Source of the DNA: CAWCGU01 sp963838095 | GTDB lineage: Bacteria; Actinomycetota; Thermoleophilia; Solirubrobacterales; 70-9 | Length of the DNA stretch: 64,000 bases | Assembly (NCBI GenBank): GCA_963838095.1 | Contig: CAWIPO010000006.1 | Span: forward strand, 310,001 to 374,000 | Direction of reading: 5' to 3' | In this document: positions 40,968 to 49,076 of the stretch, one piece after another | Position numbering within the stretch: the first letter of the stretch is position 1 | How the letters are laid out: each line of letters starts with the position of its first letter | Made by a program: the position numbers and the translations under genes | Notes under the pieces: generated by a model | What the model was told of the DNA's origin: nothing | Databases searched by the model: none | The model's input: the letters and a program-made list of their open reading frames with translations, nothing else

Positions 40968-41678
40968 CTACCTCAGCGATGCGAGGAACGCGGTCAGGTC
41001 GTCGAACTTCTCAGGGTCCCGCTCCTGGAGCTCGGAGTAGGAGGGCATGATTCCCGGCCCGACGATCAGCGAGCGGGCGATCGCCGCCCGCGGCAGCTCA
41101 ACGCCGATGTGAGTCAGGTCGGGCCCGGGCCCGTTGTTTCCGTTGTGCTCGAACTGGTGGCAGGCGAGGCACCCGGATTGAGCCGCGACCTCCTTGCCGG
41201 CCTCGAACTGCGGTGCGACCTCGATCTCGATCTCGGTCGGGGAGCCGGCGTTCGCGCCGAGCATCGTCAAGTAGGCCATCGCGATGATGGTCAGGATCCC
41301 GGCCGTCATCGCGACCGGCCGCCGCTCGGGCCGGCGCTCGGGATTTCGATCGTAGAACGGCAGCAGGAGCAACAGGATCAGGCAGATCGTCGGGATCCCG
41401 ATCGTCGCCAGCGGAACCAGCTCCGGCGGCTTGATCACCCGCAGCAGCTCGAAGAGGAAGAAGAAGTACCACTCCGGTCGCGGCACGTAGGTGGTGGTTG
41501 TGGGGTCGGCCTTCGGCCCCAGCTCGGCGCCGAGCCACAGCGACATCACAATGGTCACCAGGACGACAACCAGCGCCATCGCCGAGTCCTTGAGCACGGC
41601 GTATGGGAAGAAGGGCTTGCCCTTCTTCTTCAGCACCTCGTACTCGCGGAGGTACTGCTCCTTCTCGGCCTGATTCAA
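40968..41678 (-). CDS. Cytochrome b C-terminal half (subunit IV-like) fused to cytochrome c
   Basis: 236 residues from TTG at 41678 (GGAGAAGG just upstream; overlaps the preceding stop as TTGA). Residues ~1-130 have three membrane helices with the PRPEWYFFFLFELLRVIKP wording of cytochrome b subunit IV (quinol-site PEWY). The C-terminal domain carries a c-type heme site SGCLACHQF and an axial Met in GPGIMPSYSEL. This is the Qcr subunit of the menaquinol:cytochrome c reductase. The gene order follows the Rieske-cytochrome b gene, so electrons can pass from the Rieske centre to its own c heme. Confidence 0.9.
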   Translation of the reverse strand: MNQAEKEQYLREYEVLKKKGKPFFPYAVLKDSAMALVVVLVTIVMSLWLGAELGPKADPTTTTYVPRPEWYFFFLFELLRVIKPPELVPLATIGIPTICLILLLLLPFYDRNPERRPERRPVAMTAGILTIIAMAYLTMLGANAGSPTEIEIEVAPQFEAGKEVAAQSGCLACHQFEHNGNNGPGPDLTHIGVELPRAAIARSLIVGPGIMPSYSELQERDPEKFDDLTAFLASLR

Positions 41679-43072
41679 ACCTTCTCCTCCCGCAGCGACT
41701 TCGGCTTCGTCTCCGGGCGGCTCCACGGCGGCGCCGTCGTCCCGAGCTTGACCACCAGATAGAGGTGGGCGCCGATCAGGGCGATGATCAACCCGGGGAC
41801 GGCCAGCATGTGGATGGAGTAGAAGCGCGAGATCGTGGTCGCGCCGAGCTCGGGGCCGGCGCGCAGGAAGTCGGCCAGGTAGGGGCCCAGCACCGGTGCG
41901 GTGCCGTTCAGGTTCACGGCCACGATCGTCGCCCAGTAGGAGCGCTGGTCGAAGGGCAGCAGGTAGCCGGTCAGCCCCATCATCATCGTCAGCACGAGCA
42001 GGATCACCCCGATCACCCAGTTCAGCTCGCGCGGGTACTTGTAGGCGCCGAAGAAGAAGGTCCTCCCCATGTGCAGGAAGATCAGGACCATCATCACCGT
42101 CGCGCCCCAGCGATGCATCCCGCGAACGAACTCGCCGAGGAAGACGTCGTTGGTGAGGTGGCGCACCGACTCATAGGCCTCCACCGGGGAGGGCGTGTAG
42201 TACATCGCCAGGAAGACCCCGGTTATTGCCTGGACGACGAACGCGAACAGGGTCGCCGAGCCGAGCGTGTAGAACCAGTTCGTGCCCTTCGGGACCTTGC
42301 GGAAGAGCATCCCGGTGAGCAGCCCCGACGCCCCAGAGCGCTCGTCGACCCAGCCGACGAGGTCGATCCCGGCGTCCTTGGCCTTTGCCGCAACACCGTT
42401 TCCGCTCCCGTTGCCGCCGTTGGGTTTCGCCTCGCCCGGCTTCTTCGGGCGGCGAAGGGCTGAGGGAATCAGGGGGCTCATGCGCGAGTGCCTAATCGGC
42501 GGCGGCGGCACGCTGGGCCGCGGCGGGTAGATGTATTCCCAGACCCCGCCCGTGAACTCGCCCGGGTCGCGAGCCCGCACCGGCTCGAGCTGGCTGGTGA
42601 CGCTGTAGCGGGGGCCGAGTTCCACCTGGCCATTGGAGACGCGGGTCTGGAAGCGGTCGAGCGGACGCACCGGCGGCCCCCCGATGACCAGGCCCTGAAA
42701 GTCGTACACGCCGCCGTGGCAGGGGCAGATGAAGTTGCCCGCGTCGCGGACGAAGCGCACGGGGCAGCCGAGGTGCGCACAGCGGGTGGAGATCGCGATG
42801 AACTCGGTCGGCTCCTCCTCGAGGTCCTCGCTGCCCTTGCGCACGTAAGCCGTGGTCTTGCCGGGCTCGCCGATGTTGGGGACGACGGTGAGGATGACCG
42901 GCCGGTACGTCTCGGCGACGAAGTCGTCGATAGGCCCCACCGGCTCCCAGACGATCTCGGCCTCCTCGAATTGCGGCGCCAGCGAGAATCCGACCGCCGG
43001 CAGCGCCACCGCGAGGATCGCAACCCCTCCCAGCGCCTGGCCGGCGATCGTGAACGCGTGCCGGCGAGTCAT
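41675..43072 (-). CDS. Rieske iron-sulfur protein fused to cytochrome b (N-terminal half)
   Basis: 465 codons in a single frame. Residues 1-~190: one membrane helix and a Rieske domain with CAHLGC and CPCHGG binding the 2Fe-2S cluster. Residues ~200-465, starting MSPLIPSALRRPKKP: cytochrome b6-like with heme His pairs in MHRWGATVMMVLIFLHMGR (13 between) and HMLAVPGLIIALIGAH (14 between). The ~10-residue join (SVPPPPIRHSR) contains a CCG run, and in the neighbouring frame a TAG lies right there, so the fusion may be real or due to a 1-base indel. Upstream of ATG 43072 in the same frame, GHFEGES-like residues continue without a start codon, so the true N-terminus may be longer. Confidence 0.85.
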   Translation of the reverse strand: MTRRHAFTIAGQALGGVAILAVALPAVGFSLAPQFEEAEIVWEPVGPIDDFVAETYRPVILTVVPNIGEPGKTTAYVRKGSEDLEEEPTEFIAISTRCAHLGCPVRFVRDAGNFICPCHGGVYDFQGLVIGGPPVRPLDRFQTRVSNGQVELGPRYSVTSQLEPVRARDPGEFTGGVWEYIYPPRPSVPPPPIRHSRMSPLIPSALRRPKKPGEAKPNGGNGSGNGVAAKAKDAGIDLVGWVDERSGASGLLTGMLFRKVPKGTNWFYTLGSATLFAFVVQAITGVFLAMYYTPSPVEAYESVRHLTNDVFLGEFVRGMHRWGATVMMVLIFLHMGRTFFFGAYKYPRELNWVIGVILLVLTMMMGLTGYLLPFDQRSYWATIVAVNLNGTAPVLGPYLADFLRAGPELGATTISRFYSIHMLAVPGLIIALIGAHLYLVVKLGTTAPPWSRPETKPKSLREEKV

Positions 43073-43204
43073 CGACTCGCCCTCGAAGTGGCCGGCGGGC
43101 TCGGGCTTTGGCGCAACGCCGTCGCCGGCGGCCGTTCGTCTGTCGGTCGCCGTCAGGCAAGGGGGAGAAGTCTATCCGCAGGGTTCCGCGCGGCGAACCC
43201 ACGC

Positions 43205-43690
43205 TCAGGCGGCCGATCCGGCCCGCAGCGCCGCCTTTGCGCGCTCGTGCTCGGCGCTGGTTCCCGCCCCAACCGCCGTCGCGGATGCCCGCCACAGCTG
43301 CTCGATCGAGGCGCCGGCACGGCCCTCCGCGTGAAGCTGGGCGCAGAGGCTGATCAAGTCCGAGAGCTCGCGAACGGCCTCCATGTCGCCGAGCCCGGCC
43401 AGGCGCTCGAGGCCGAGCGCGTAGAGGTAGTCGCCGGCGAGCAGCGCGAGGTCGGAGTCGGGCGGCTCGACGAATCGCGGCGCTCCGTAATGGAGCAGGT
43501 AGCCCTCGCGGATCGACTCGACGACGATCGCGTATTCGCCAGGCGCCTCGCCGGCGCGAGGACCGGCGGCGGCAAGCATTCCCAGGGTCGGCTCGTCCGC
43601 CGGCGTCCGCACGTGGGGCGAGATCACCGTCGCCTCCTCCCGGAGCTGCTCGGCCAGCGTCAGAAGCGCCATTTCAGGCGAGGCGGTCAT
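43205..43690 (-). CDS. Conserved-looking hypothetical protein next to hemL
   Basis: 161 residues from ATG at 43690, overlapping the hemL stop by 4 bp (ATGA). All-helical, with LLAGDYLYALGLERLAGLGDMEAVRELSDLISLCAQLHAEGR resembling the polyprenyl-synthase/HepS-like helical fold of heptaprenyl diphosphate synthase component I, though the DDxxD motif is missing. This could be a non-catalytic partner in quinone-tail synthesis or merely a helical bundle. Position between heme and bc-complex genes supports the respiratory link. Confidence 0.65.
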   Translation of the reverse strand: MTASPEMALLTLAEQLREEATVISPHVRTPADEPTLGMLAAAGPRAGEAPGEYAIVVESIREGYLLHYGAPRFVEPPDSDLALLAGDYLYALGLERLAGLGDMEAVRELSDLISLCAQLHAEGRAGASIEQLWRASATAVGAGTSAEHERAKAALRAGSAA

Positions 43691-44976
43691 TCGGCGGCGG
43701 CGAGGGCCTCCGCCGCCACCTCGACGGCGCGGTCGATCGTCGCTTCGTCGTGCGCCAGGCAAACGAACCAGGCCTCGAACTGCGACGCGGGCGGATAGAC
43801 GCCGCGGTCGAGCATCGCGTTGCAAAAGCGGCCGTAGGCGTCGAGGTTGCACGCCGACGCACCCGCGAAGTCGCGCACGGGGCGCTCGCTGAAGAAAGGC
43901 GTCACCAGCCCGCATACCGAGGAGACCTGGATCGGCCGACCGCCCACCGCCTCGCAGAGGCCGTCTGCGAGCCGGTCCGTGAGCTCGCCGAGACGCTCAT
44001 AAGCCGCGGCGTCGAGCTCACCCAGGGTCGCGAGGCCCGCGGCGACCGCGAGCGGATTCCCCGACAGCGTTCCCGCCTGGTAAACGTCGCCGGCGGGGGC
44101 GACGTGCTGCATCAGCTCGCGGCCTCCTCCGTACGCGGCAGCCGGGAGCCCGCCGCCCAGCACCTTGCCGAGGATGGTCAGGTCGCCGCAAACGCCGTAG
44201 CGCTCCTGGGCGCCTCCGCGCGCGACGCGGAAACCGCTGATCACCTCGTCGAGGATCAGCAGTGCGCCGCCGGCGTCGGCCGCCCGGCGCAGATGCTCGA
44301 GGAAGCCCCCCGCGGCGGGCACGACGCCCATGTTGGCGGGGACCGGCTCGGCCAGGATCGCGGCGACCTGCCGCTCGGCGAGTGCCGCGTCCAGAGCTTC
44401 CGGGTCGTTCCACGGGACGACGATCGTGTCGGCGGCCTGGGCCGCAGTCACACCCGGACTGGCGGGTATCCCCTGCGTCGCCAAGCCCGATCCGGCGTCG
44501 ACCAGGAGGCCGTCGACGTGGCCGTGATAGGCGCCGGCGAACTTGAGGATCGCATCGCGACCGGTCACGGCCCGCGCCAGGCGCACGGCGCTCATCGTCG
44601 CCTCGGTGCCCGAGTTGACCATCCGCACCATCTCGATCGAGCCGAAGCGATCCGTGACCTCCTCGGCCAGCGTCACCTCCGCCTCGGTGGGCGCGCCGAA
44701 GCTGGTGCCCCGGGCCGCGGCCTCCTTCACGGCTTCAACAACCCGCGGATGGGCGTGTCCGAGGATCAGCGGTCCCCAGGAGCAGACGAAGTCGAGGTAG
44801 CGCTTGCCGTCGACATCGACGAGCTCGCAGCCTTCGCCCCGCTCGATGAAGATCGGGTGCTCGCGGCCGATCGAGCGCATCGCCCGCACGGGCGAGTTGA
44901 CCCCCCCGGGCATAAGCCCCACCGCGCGGCGGTGAAGCTCAGCCGAAGAACGCCCGGATCGCGCTTTGCCCGACAA
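43687..44976 (-). CDS. hemL: Glutamate-1-semialdehyde 2,1-aminomutase
   Basis: 429 residues. PLP enzyme making 5-aminolevulinate in the C5 pathway. Typical wording: GGVNSPVRAMRSIGREHPIFIERGEGCELVD near the start (split here for length), MVNSGTEATMSAVRLARA, FAGAYHGHVDG, ILDEVISGFRV and the PLP lysine in LTILGKVLGGGLPAAAYGG. The next upstream gene on the strand is the AhbAB-like gene, then hemB, giving a tetrapyrrole cluster. Confidence 0.95.
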   Translation of the reverse strand: MSGKARSGRSSAELHRRAVGLMPGGVNSPVRAMRSIGREHPIFIERGEGCELVDVDGKRYLDFVCSWGPLILGHAHPRVVEAVKEAAARGTSFGAPTEAEVTLAEEVTDRFGSIEMVRMVNSGTEATMSAVRLARAVTGRDAILKFAGAYHGHVDGLLVDAGSGLATQGIPASPGVTAAQAADTIVVPWNDPEALDAALAERQVAAILAEPVPANMGVVPAAGGFLEHLRRAADAGGALLILDEVISGFRVARGGAQERYGVCGDLTILGKVLGGGLPAAAYGGGRELMQHVAPAGDVYQAGTLSGNPLAVAAGLATLGELDAAAYERLGELTDRLADGLCEAVGGRPIQVSSVCGLVTPFFSERPVRDFAGASACNLDAYGRFCNAMLDRGVYPPASQFEAWFVCLAHDEATIDRAVEVAAEALAAAE

Positions 44977-44996
44977 TCAGGAAATCTGCACCGCGC

Positions 44997-46080
44997 TCAT
45001 GCAGAGTTCTCCGCCTCCCAGCGCGCGTAGTCGTCGGTGAAGTAGTGCAGGCGGATCTTCTTGAACTCCGTCGAGGAGTAGAGGACCGCGCGGTCGTCGC
45101 CGTGGAGGTCGTGATCGGTCGGCGATGCCGTCGAGGATCGCGTCGCACTCCTCCTTCGAGCGTCCGTGGGCCATCGTGAACACCGAGTACGGCCAGTCCG
45201 GATAGGTCGGGCGCTGATAGCAGTGCGAGACGCCGCGGACGGCAGCCATCTGCGCGCCGACGGTGTCGATTTGATCGTCGGGGACCCGCCACACTCCCAT
45301 CCCGTTGGCCGAAAAGCCGGCGCGGCGGTGGTAGAGGATTGCGGCCACACGACGGAGCAGCTTTCGCTCCACCATTTCGCGCAGGTGGCCGAGGAATTTG
45401 CCCGTCGTCATCCCGACCTCGGAGGCGGCCGAATCGTACGGGCGATCGCGCACATCCATCGGGCCCTGGAGGGCGCGGATCACCGCAATGTCGGTGTCGT
45501 CGTAGGGCTGGCGCTCGAGCTCGCGAGGCGGCGAAGTGTCGACCGCGGCTGCGAGAGCGTCGGTCCCCTTCTCCATCTCCAGGTTCATGTTGATCTTGAA
45601 AAGGGTCAGGGTGGGGAGCTGGCGGATCGACTCGGCGCCGGTCAGCCGCTGCAGGACGTCGAGCGTCCCCTCCAGCCCGAGCTCGGAGTCGGGCGGCGTC
45701 GCGACCGTGAACCAGAGGTTGAACTCGTGGGTGCGGAGGTAGTTGTGCGAGACGCCCGGGTGGGAGTTGATGATCTGCGCCGCGCGGTGCGGGTGCTCGG
45801 AGTCGACCTTCGCCGCCACCAGCATCGATGCGTAGCCGAGCGCCCTGGTGTCGAAGATCGGCGTGATCTCGCGGATGATGCGCTCGTCGAGCAGGCGCCG
45901 GGTCCGCGTCATCGTCTCCTCGACCGTCAGCTCCGCATCCGCGGCGATCGGGACGTAGGGCTCGGGGTCGAGCGGGAAGCGCGACTGCAGCAGGTTCATC
46001 AGCCGCTTGTCGGTGTCGTCGAGCGGCACCGCGGCGCCGTCCTTGCGAGATCGAAGCTTCGGTCGCGCTTCTACAGCCAC
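44997..46080 (-). CDS. Fused AhbA-AhbB-like siroheme decarboxylase / Lrp-AsnC-type protein, one frameshift
   Basis: About 360 residues from GTG 46080, overlapping hemB by 10 bp. Two AsnC-like halves follow each other. First: LDDTDKRLMNLLQSRFPLD (HTH), RRLLDERIIREITPIFDTRALGY, HNYLRTHEFNLWFT. Second: YDDTDIAVIRALQG, AAILYHRRAGFSANGMGVW, SHCYQRPTYPDWPYSVFTMAHG. This is the wording of the AhbA/AhbB siroheme decarboxylase halves and of NirD/NirL proteins. One extra base near 45117 shifts the frame, after which DHDLHGDDRAVLYSSTEFKK continues. Either a siroheme/heme-d1-type decarboxylase or a transcription regulator in the heme cluster. Confidence 0.75.
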
Positions 46081-47039
46081 CCCGCCGCCTCCTTCGCGTA
46101 GTAGCTGATGATCGCGTCCGCTCCCGCCCGGCGGATCGCGATCAGCGACTCCAGCACCGCGGCGCGCTCGTCGATCCAGTCGCGCTCGGCGGCGGCCTTC
46201 AGCATCGAGTACTCGCCGGAGACCTGGTAGGCGAACAGGGGCAGCTCGGCCACCTCGCGCACGCGCCGGATCACGTCGAGGTAGGGAAGCGCGGGCTTCA
46301 CCATCACCGCGTCGGCGCCCTCCTCGATGTCGAGCCGGACCTCGCGCAGCGCCTCGCGGGCGTTTGCGGGGTCCATCTGGTAGCCGCGGCGGTCGCCGAA
46401 CTCGGGCGTCGACTCCGCGGCCTGGCGGAAGGGGCCGTAGAAGGCGGAGGCGTACTTGGCGCTGTAGGCGAGGATCGCGGTACCCGGGTGCCCCTCCTCG
46501 TCGAGCTGGGCGCGGATCGCTTCGACCCGGCCGTCCATCATGTCCGAGGGAGCGACGATGTCGGCGCCGGCCTCGGCGTGCGAAACCGCCGTCTTCGCCA
46601 GCAGCTCGACCGTGATGTCGTTGTCGACCTCGCCATCGCGCACGAAGCCGCAGTGGCCATGGGAGGTGTACTCGCACAGGCACACGTCGGTGACCACGAG
46701 CAAGTCGGGATAAGCGTCCTTCAGCGCCCGCACCGCCATCTGCACCACACCCTCGTCGTCGTAGGCGCCGGACCCTGCCTCGTCCTTGGCGGCGGGGATC
46801 CCGAACAGGATCACGCCGCCGATGCCGGCGTCCGCGATCTCGGCGGCCTCGGCGACCAGCTCCGTGATCGAGAAGCGCTCGATACCCGGCATCGACTCGA
46901 CCGGCTCGCGCATGCCCTCGCCCGCAACCACGAACAGCGGCTGGACCAATTGCCGCGGAGACAGCTCCGTCTCGCGGATCAGCCCGCGCAGAACCTGGGT
47001 GCGGCGCATGCGGCGCATGCGGGTAGCGGGAAAGCTCAC
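46071..47039 (-). CDS. hemB: Delta-aminolevulinate dehydratase (porphobilinogen synthase)
   Basis: 322 residues from GTG at 47039, giving SFPATRMRRMRRTQVLRGLI, the standard HemB N-terminus. Later: TDVCLCEYTSHGHCGFV zinc-site Cys, PSDMMDGRVEAIR, AKYASAFYGPFRQA with active-site Lys, MVKPALPYLDVIRRV with the second active-site Lys, and YQVSGEYSMLKAA. Condenses two 5-aminolevulinate molecules to porphobilinogen. It overlaps the AhbAB-like gene by 10 bp and follows the ABC permease by 25 bp. Confidence 0.95.
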   Translation of the reverse strand: MSFPATRMRRMRRTQVLRGLIRETELSPRQLVQPLFVVAGEGMREPVESMPGIERFSITELVAEAAEIADAGIGGVILFGIPAAKDEAGSGAYDDEGVVQMAVRALKDAYPDLLVVTDVCLCEYTSHGHCGFVRDGEVDNDITVELLAKTAVSHAEAGADIVAPSDMMDGRVEAIRAQLDEEGHPGTAILAYSAKYASAFYGPFRQAAESTPEFGDRRGYQMDPANAREALREVRLDIEEGADAVMVKPALPYLDVIRRVREVAELPLFAYQVSGEYSMLKAAAERDWIDERAAVLESLIAIRRAGADAIISYYAKEAAGWL

Positions 47040-47064
47040 GCAGGGGATTCTATGAGGCCCCGGC

Positions 47065-47874
47065 CTAGTACTCCGCCAGCGTCCCTGCTCGTCGAGCTCG
47101 CCGGACCGCGGCGGTGAAGGCGGCCAGGGAGGCGGGAACGAGCACCGCGACTGCGGCGAACACGCCCGCCAGCTGGACGGCATCGACGTCGCCGCCGAGC
47201 AGCGCCGACCGCATGACGTCGAGCCCCCAGGTGAAGGGGAGGACCTTGGCGATCGCCTCCAGCGGATCAGGAAGCACCTCGATCGGGAAGTAAACGCCGC
47301 AGAGCAGCGCGATCGCGGTGATCGTCAGCCCGAGCAGCGCCGTCGCCCGCTTCAGAACGACGGTGAACGCCGCCACCGCGGCAACCAGGCAGAGGACCAG
47401 CCCCAGGCAGCCGAGCAATGCCAAGGCGGCGACGGCGAGCGCTCCGCCGCCCGTGTCCAGGTCGAGCCCGAAGATCACGATCGCCGCGATCAGCATCACC
47501 ATGCCCGAGAGCGTGGCCCGCACGAGGTCGTAGGAGGAGCTGGCGACGACGAGCAGCGCGGGGCTGATCGGGGTGGTCATCAGAGCCTCCAGCGTGCCCG
47601 TGGTCTGCTCCTCGCGGAGCTTGCGGGTGAAGCTGCTGAGGCTCAGCGTCACGACCTGCATCAGAACGATGCCGACGGCCGCGTAGGCGAAGTAGTCGCC
47701 GCCGATCCCGTCTTTGGCTGCGAGCTCGGAGTCGTCGACGAGACTGCCGAGGTAGAAGAAGAGCGCCAGGGAGAGAATGATCGAGCCGAGCTCGAGGACG
47801 AAGCTGGCGCGGTAGGAGATCGCGATCTGCCAGTCGCGCCGGATCAGCGCGGCGAAGATCGGCGCCGTCCTCAC
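47065..47874 (-). CDS. ABC-2 type transporter permease
   Basis: 269 residues with six membrane helices. The N-terminal IRRDWQIAISYRASFVLELGS and cytosolic loop KLREEQTTGTLEALMTTPISP are the ABC-2 (drug/lipid exporter) hallmark; the last periplasmic stretch ends with YFPIEVLPDPLEAIAKVLPFTWGLDVMRSAL. It starts with 4-bp overlap to its ATPase gene (ATG inside the previous stop). Forms an exporter with that ATPase; substrate unknown. Confidence 0.9.
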   Translation of the reverse strand: MRTAPIFAALIRRDWQIAISYRASFVLELGSIILSLALFFYLGSLVDDSELAAKDGIGGDYFAYAAVGIVLMQVVTLSLSSFTRKLREEQTTGTLEALMTTPISPALLVVASSSYDLVRATLSGMVMLIAAIVIFGLDLDTGGGALAVAALALLGCLGLVLCLVAAVAAFTVVLKRATALLGLTITAIALLCGVYFPIEVLPDPLEAIAKVLPFTWGLDVMRSALLGGDVDAVQLAGVFAAVAVLVPASLAAFTAAVRRARRAGTLAEY

Positions 47875-48647
47875 GCCTGCACCGCCGGGTCATCCGCGGC
47901 TTTGCCGGCGGCGGCCTGCGCTTCGACGGCCTCGAGGAACCCCGCCTCCAGCCGCGCCGCATCGAGTCCGCCGACCGGCTCCTCGAACACCGCCTTGCCT
48001 CGTGAGAGGACCACGACGCGAGCCGCGATCGCGACGGCCTCATGGAGGTCGTGGGTGGCGAAGAGGATCCCCGTCCCCCGCTCGGCGGCGAGGCCGGTGG
48101 CCAGGTCACGGAACCCGGTGGCGGCGAGCGGGTCGAGGTTCCGGGTCGGCTCGTCCAGGATCAGCAGCGGGGGCTGGGTGAGCTGGGCACGGGCGAGCAG
48201 CAGGCGGGCGCGCATCCCGGAGGAGTAGCCGAGCACGCGGCGGTCGGCCGCCTCTTCCAGCCCGGTTGCCGCCAGAAGCTCTTGCGCGCGAGCGCTCGCC
48301 TCGCGGCGGCGCATGCCGTGAAGGGCGGCGAAGAAGAGCAGGTTCTCGCGCCCGGTCAGCCGCCAGTACAGCGCGTGCTCGTCGCCGATCATCTGGCCGA
48401 CCTGCCTCCGTGAGGCGGTCGGATCGGCCGTCACCTCCTTCCCGAGCACAGTGGCGGTGCCGGCGTCGGGCAGCACCGTCGTGCCGAGAATGCGCAAGAG
48501 AGTGCTCTTGCCGGCGCCGTTCGGGCCGAGCAGGGCGACGATCTCGCCTCGCTCCAGGTCGAGGTCGAGCCCGTCAAGGGCGGTCACGGGCCCGAAGCGC
48601 TTGACGAGGCCGCGGACGCGAATCCCCTCCATTCCAGTCGGGGACAT
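47871..48647 (-). CDS. ABC transporter ATP-binding protein
   Basis: 258 residues. Walker A GPNGAGKST (~41-49), Q-loop MIGDEHALYWRLTG, signature YSSGMRARLLLARA, Walker B LLILDEPTRNLD and switch His in FATHDLHEA. Drives the ABC-2 permease encoded immediately downstream. An internal oddity: the signature reads SSGM rather than LSGG, still common in ABC-2 exporters. Divergent from the lasso B2-type gene, 26 bp away. Confidence 0.93.
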   Translation of the reverse strand: MSPTGMEGIRVRGLVKRFGPVTALDGLDLDLERGEIVALLGPNGAGKSTLLRILGTTVLPDAGTATVLGKEVTADPTASRRQVGQMIGDEHALYWRLTGRENLLFFAALHGMRRREASARAQELLAATGLEEAADRRVLGYSSGMRARLLLARAQLTQPPLLILDEPTRNLDPLAATGFRDLATGLAAERGTGILFATHDLHEAVAIAARVVVLSRGKAVFEEPVGGLDAARLEAGFLEAVEAQAAAGKAADDPAVQA

Positions 48648-48673
48648 TAGGGGTAGCGGGATACGCTAGGGGG

Positions 48674-49075
48674 GTGCGTCGATTCAGCCCGGCGAACCTG
48701 CGGGCGGCCTGGTGGGCGCTGCGCGCCTCGCGACGCACCAGCCGGTTGCTCGACCAGCATGGACTCGAGGCGGCCCTCGCACCGCCTGCTCCTCCACAGC
48801 TGCCGGCGGCCGCCCAGCGCGGGGTCGAGGCGGTGCTTCGCCGCCGCGACGACACCTGTCTCGTGCGCTCGGTCGTGCGCCAGAGCTGGCTTGCGGCCCA
48901 CGGCCAGCCTCGCGATCTGATCATCGGGGTGAGCGAGCCCGGAGAAGAGTTCAGCGCCCATGCCTGGCTCGACGGCGAGCCCGCGCACGGAGATGGCCCG
49001 TTTCACGAGCTGCTGCGGCGCCCGGCGACGCCGGCGCTCGCAGCGACGTCGTCACCGAGGCGATCCAGCCGCTGA
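48674..49075 (+). CDS. Lasso peptide biosynthesis B2-type (transglutaminase-like) protein
   Basis: 133 residues from GTG 48674. The sequence of Transglut_core3/B2 leader peptidases is recognisable: DDTCLVRSVVRQSWLAAHG with catalytic Cys62, LIIGVSEPGEEFSAHAWLDGEP with His96 and Asp100 in AHAWLD. These proteases cut the leader of lasso (RiPP) precursors. No precursor, B1 (RRE) or asparagine-synthetase-like cyclase is visible nearby, so it is an orphan and could act in another RiPP-like process. It sits between two divergent ABC-2 transporter pairs. Confidence 0.78.
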   Translation: MRRFSPANLRAAWWALRASRRTSRLLDQHGLEAALAPPAPPQLPAAAQRGVEAVLRRRDDTCLVRSVVRQSWLAAHGQPRDLIIGVSEPGEEFSAHAWLDGEPAHGDGPFHELLRRPATPALAATSSPRRSSR

Positions 49076-49076
49076 A

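Noticed and set aside
48674..49075. Complete lasso-peptide biosynthetic cluster
   Set aside because: Only the B2-type gene is present; the 26-bp gap to the ABC gene leaves no room for a precursor and no B1 or cyclase gene is seen.
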